Source: Biscogniauxia marginata
Lineage: Eukaryota; Ascomycota; Sordariomycetes; Xylariales; Xylariaceae
Reading direction: 5' to 3'
Length of the DNA stretch: 64,000 nt
Assembly (NCBI GenBank): GCA_022695795.1
Contig: MU404076.1
Coordinates: forward strand, 62,001-126,000
The first letter of the stretch is position 1. Each line of letters starts with the position of its first letter. Both the position numbers and the translations under genes were made by a program. This document shows positions 61,429 through 64,000 of the stretch, in pieces. The notes beneath the pieces were generated by a model, which saw nothing but the letters and a program-made list of their open reading frames with translations, was not told the origin of the DNA and made no database searches.

Positions 61429-62790
61429 TTAGGGACTTTCACCGGTTCCGCCCCCGGCCGAGGGAACATTTTCGAGACGCGCCATGAAGTCATCGTCTTT
61501 CTCCACTGAATAGTCACAATCTGCATCGTTTTCTTCCTTGCGGATCCAGAGTTTAGCTGGAGCAAGACGCCGTGCTCTTCTTAAGGGACCTTCCCCCATG
61601 TAGGTAGGAGGGTCCTGGTTCGCCGCCGCCACGAAGACCCTTTCTGTGAACCACTTAGGTGTCATGGCCTCACAGTCTCCCTTTATCTGTTTTTCCCCGA
61701 CCAGCTCGGTCAACCAGTTGGGGTCCCAGGCGTGCCGGAAACACGCCAGATCCGTCCTCTGCTCGTATTTTTGGCTTAGGGTATTATACGCCCGCTGCAG
61801 TTCCTTCGATTTCAAGAAATGATCGGTTAGCGGACGAGACCAGATAATTATAGCTGGGTTCGAGGTTTCCATGACGATTTCCTGCAAAGAAGGATAACAG
61901 CCGACGGAGAAGATGAGGGTCTCGCTGTTGATGGCCACGTAAGGCGAGCGGGCATTCTCGTCGTTGTCGAAGACCGTGATGCCATATCTCGTTAAAGCTT
62001 CTACGTCTCCCTCCTGGTACGAGCTATCGTAAGCCATGACCGGTACTGGCTGCCCCACGAATTCCCTGATTATACTCTGCATGGTGAGCGCTGCAGCGTG
62101 CTGGTAAGTAACCCGTTCGATCTTGTTGAGCTGTACCGCAGTCATGCGGTTCGTTGGCACATCGGGGGCGATGGACCCTAGCCCGAAGCAGATAATTTGA
62201 GTAATCCATGGCATCCGTCCCTCGTCGATCAGGTTCTTGAAGTATACCTGTAAGTCCTTACAGCATTGTGATTTCTTCCAGTTCAAATCGCATTGGAGCA
62301 GTAATTTATATATGGTCTCCGCGGGCAAGTGCCTGTAAACGTGCTCGCTATATCGCCATTAACACTAAACAGAACTATTCTATTCCTTACCCTCATACGA
62401 TAGAGGTACTCACGGATATCTCATGACGAGCCATCTATCCTCAATCGCTTTTACGCGTTTGGTTATAATACCTTCTCTCTCGGCTGGATCAAGTCTCTCG
62501 GCTGGATTGAAGCTCGACGATAATAGACGATAGAGATCTGGTACATGGGGGAACCAGATGTCATCTGGCTCTTCGGCGGGGAGATCTCGATGTACGGTCT
62601 CGAGGCCTTCGTCATCTTGGTTCTCAGATTCAAACGCGTCGGGGTCGCTAATAATAACCGTCTCGTCGGAGCCGTGTTCGCGAGAATCGGATCCTTGTAG
62701 ACTCGCCTCGCGGGCGTCAGAAACGTGAGCGCTAGTTCCTGGAGCATCGGTTATAAGAGTATCTAGGTCGTAAAACTCCTAGTCGGCCAT
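61429..62790 (-). CDS. SRR1-domain protein, 5' end uncertain
   Basis: Two clear exons on the minus strand, up to 62778-62414 and 62332-61429, about 423 codons, phase 2 junction, GTGAGT donor, TTACAG acceptor. The first is acidic (HGSDETVIISDPDAFESE; DDIWFPHVPDLYRLLSSSF). The second matches the SRR1-like domain: ITQIICFGLGSIA, MTAVQLNKIERVTYQHAAAL, VMAYDSSYQEGDVEALTRYG and LIFSVGCYPSLQEIV. SRR1 proteins are tied to clock and light responses in plants and to heme regulation in yeast; many fungi carry diverged copies. The nearest in-frame ATG (62790-62788) is followed by TAG as codon 4 (62781-62779). Either that TAG is the end of an intron and the real start is upstream, or the copy carries a nonsense change. 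Confidence 0.75.
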
Positions 62791-64000
62791 GCTGGATGCT
62801 CGTATATACGAGTGCTGGAGGTAAAGGACTAGCCAAACGATTCTAGCACCTAGAATCAATGGTATTATTGCTCTGAGACAACTAGATATTCAGTACTATA
62901 CTGCAAATGGATGCTCGACTTGCGTTGGCAGCTCTGCTTTGTTGACAGATCAGAGAAATGAATATTGCCTCGAGGCAACGCCGTTACTTACGTCTCCGTC
63001 GTACTAAGGAGTTTTCTAGCGTGAAACTACAGGCATTCCTTCCCGCCATCAAGGTACAGTACTTAGATCATGCGGTATCTCTAGATAGAATAAAGCAGGA
63101 GCATAGCAAGTGAGACATAGCAGGTGTGGAGAATAGCAAGTCCAACCTCAGACCTGTCTAGCCCAGAGCAGGCCTAGATGGACTCACTACCTCGAAAGTC
63201 TCTATGCTAGAGTAGGCACGAAGGCAGCAAATGATATAATAAACATCAAGTTTTATATATGCTTCAGAGAATCTTTATTTTTATTTTTTTGCCTCCATTA
63301 AACATGCTCATGATGAAGCTGAGGTCTATCAAGCTTATACCATACTGCGAATACCCCTCATGTTCCTCGCTTTGTAAACGGGTTGGGAAAGGGGTCATGG
63401 GCATCAGCGAATGATGATCAAAATACCTTAGTTTCACGCAACTTCTGCAGTAGGCAGCAGATGATGACGAGGTGCTTTTGATACCGGGCCGACTATGTCA
63501 CGTGTAGGGCATCCACGTAGTCAGATTTAGGTAACAAAAAGGGGGTTGATGCCCAGAGAAAATTCTGCGCTGGGTCAGCTAGTCATTAGTAACTCGCCAT
63601 GGGAGGTTATCTCCTCGGATTCTATAGGTCGTTGATAATCTTACAGCCTAGGTCTTATCCCTAGACATCGAAACCTCGGCACCCTAAGAGAACATTCCGT
63701 GTCCATCATGATTATTGATCATCAGTCCATGCATGTTGTCTTTCGAATAGCTTCGACCTGCACTTCGGGTCAGTGGGTGTATTGTTCCCTCGCCGGTAGC
63801 GGGCCCCCATGGTGGTGTATCGTGTGGGTATGTCGTGTACACTTCGCACGTCTCAGACCCGTTGATATAGCTAGACGGTTATAAATCCAATGCGGTAAGA
63901 TATGCAGTCATGGTAAGACGTTATTGATGCTTCACACACGTCCATAGGTATCGGTAGAGCACATAGACGTCCTCTTACGCGTCATTTAGACGTGCTCATC
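62791..64000. other. Intergenic to window edge
   Basis: No gene recognised. A possible upstream exon of the SRR1-domain gene could lie here: a minus-strand ATG at about 63051 opens a frame ending at a GTAAGT donor near 62990, but its phase does not join the known exon directly. Confidence 0.45.

Overview
The window looks like chromosomal DNA of a filamentous ascomycete (Pezizomycotina; I lean to Sordariomycetes, by inference only). Genes are split by short introns (mostly 45-150 nt) with GTAAGT/GTATGT-type donors and CTAAC branch sites. Proteins are those of autophagy, mitochondrial quality control and fungal membrane biology. I see no bacterial-style operons, CRISPR arrays, rRNA, or complete transposons. 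I rebuilt multi-exon genes by hand; exon ends are given in each entry.

Layout, left to right. 1-13 kb: a C2H2 zinc-finger regulator (minus), a candidate small secreted protein, a small Cys/His-rich protein, a soluble MAPR/Dap1-like cytochrome b5-fold protein (minus) and an Mgr3-like mitochondrial TPR protein. 13.7-21 kb holds no gene I can support. 21-29 kb: a small bZIP factor, a Kre9/KNH-type membrane glycoprotein convergent with an MFS transporter, and a possibly frameshifted GPI-anchored surface protein. 29.7-38.2 kb: an OMA1-like metallopeptidase, a soluble cytochrome b5, a 65-residue membrane protein and a dCMP deaminase with an N-terminal P-loop domain (minus).

38.2-46.5 kb is the most unusual stretch. 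An AT-rich, gene-poor block abuts a truncated rhodopsin-domain membrane protein. Next come two adjacent broken biosynthetic genes: an FAD monooxygenase (frame disruptions) and an oxidosqualene-cyclase-type triterpene cyclase (three in-frame stops plus frameshifts). The stops are what C-to-T/G-to-A change would give, as expected of repeat-induced point mutation (RIP). I read this as a decayed triterpenoid or meroterpenoid locus.

47.4-64 kb returns to intact genes: ATG7, a nucleotidyltransferase-fold-like protein, an SV2-like MFS transporter with a 13-nt microexon, a J-domain membrane protein (minus), a tiny membrane protein (minus) and an SRR1-domain protein (minus) with a problematic 5' end. 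Intergenic DNA carries a dispersed short motif built on TAGGTA/TACCTA, often as the palindrome TAGGTACCTA, and several simple repeats.
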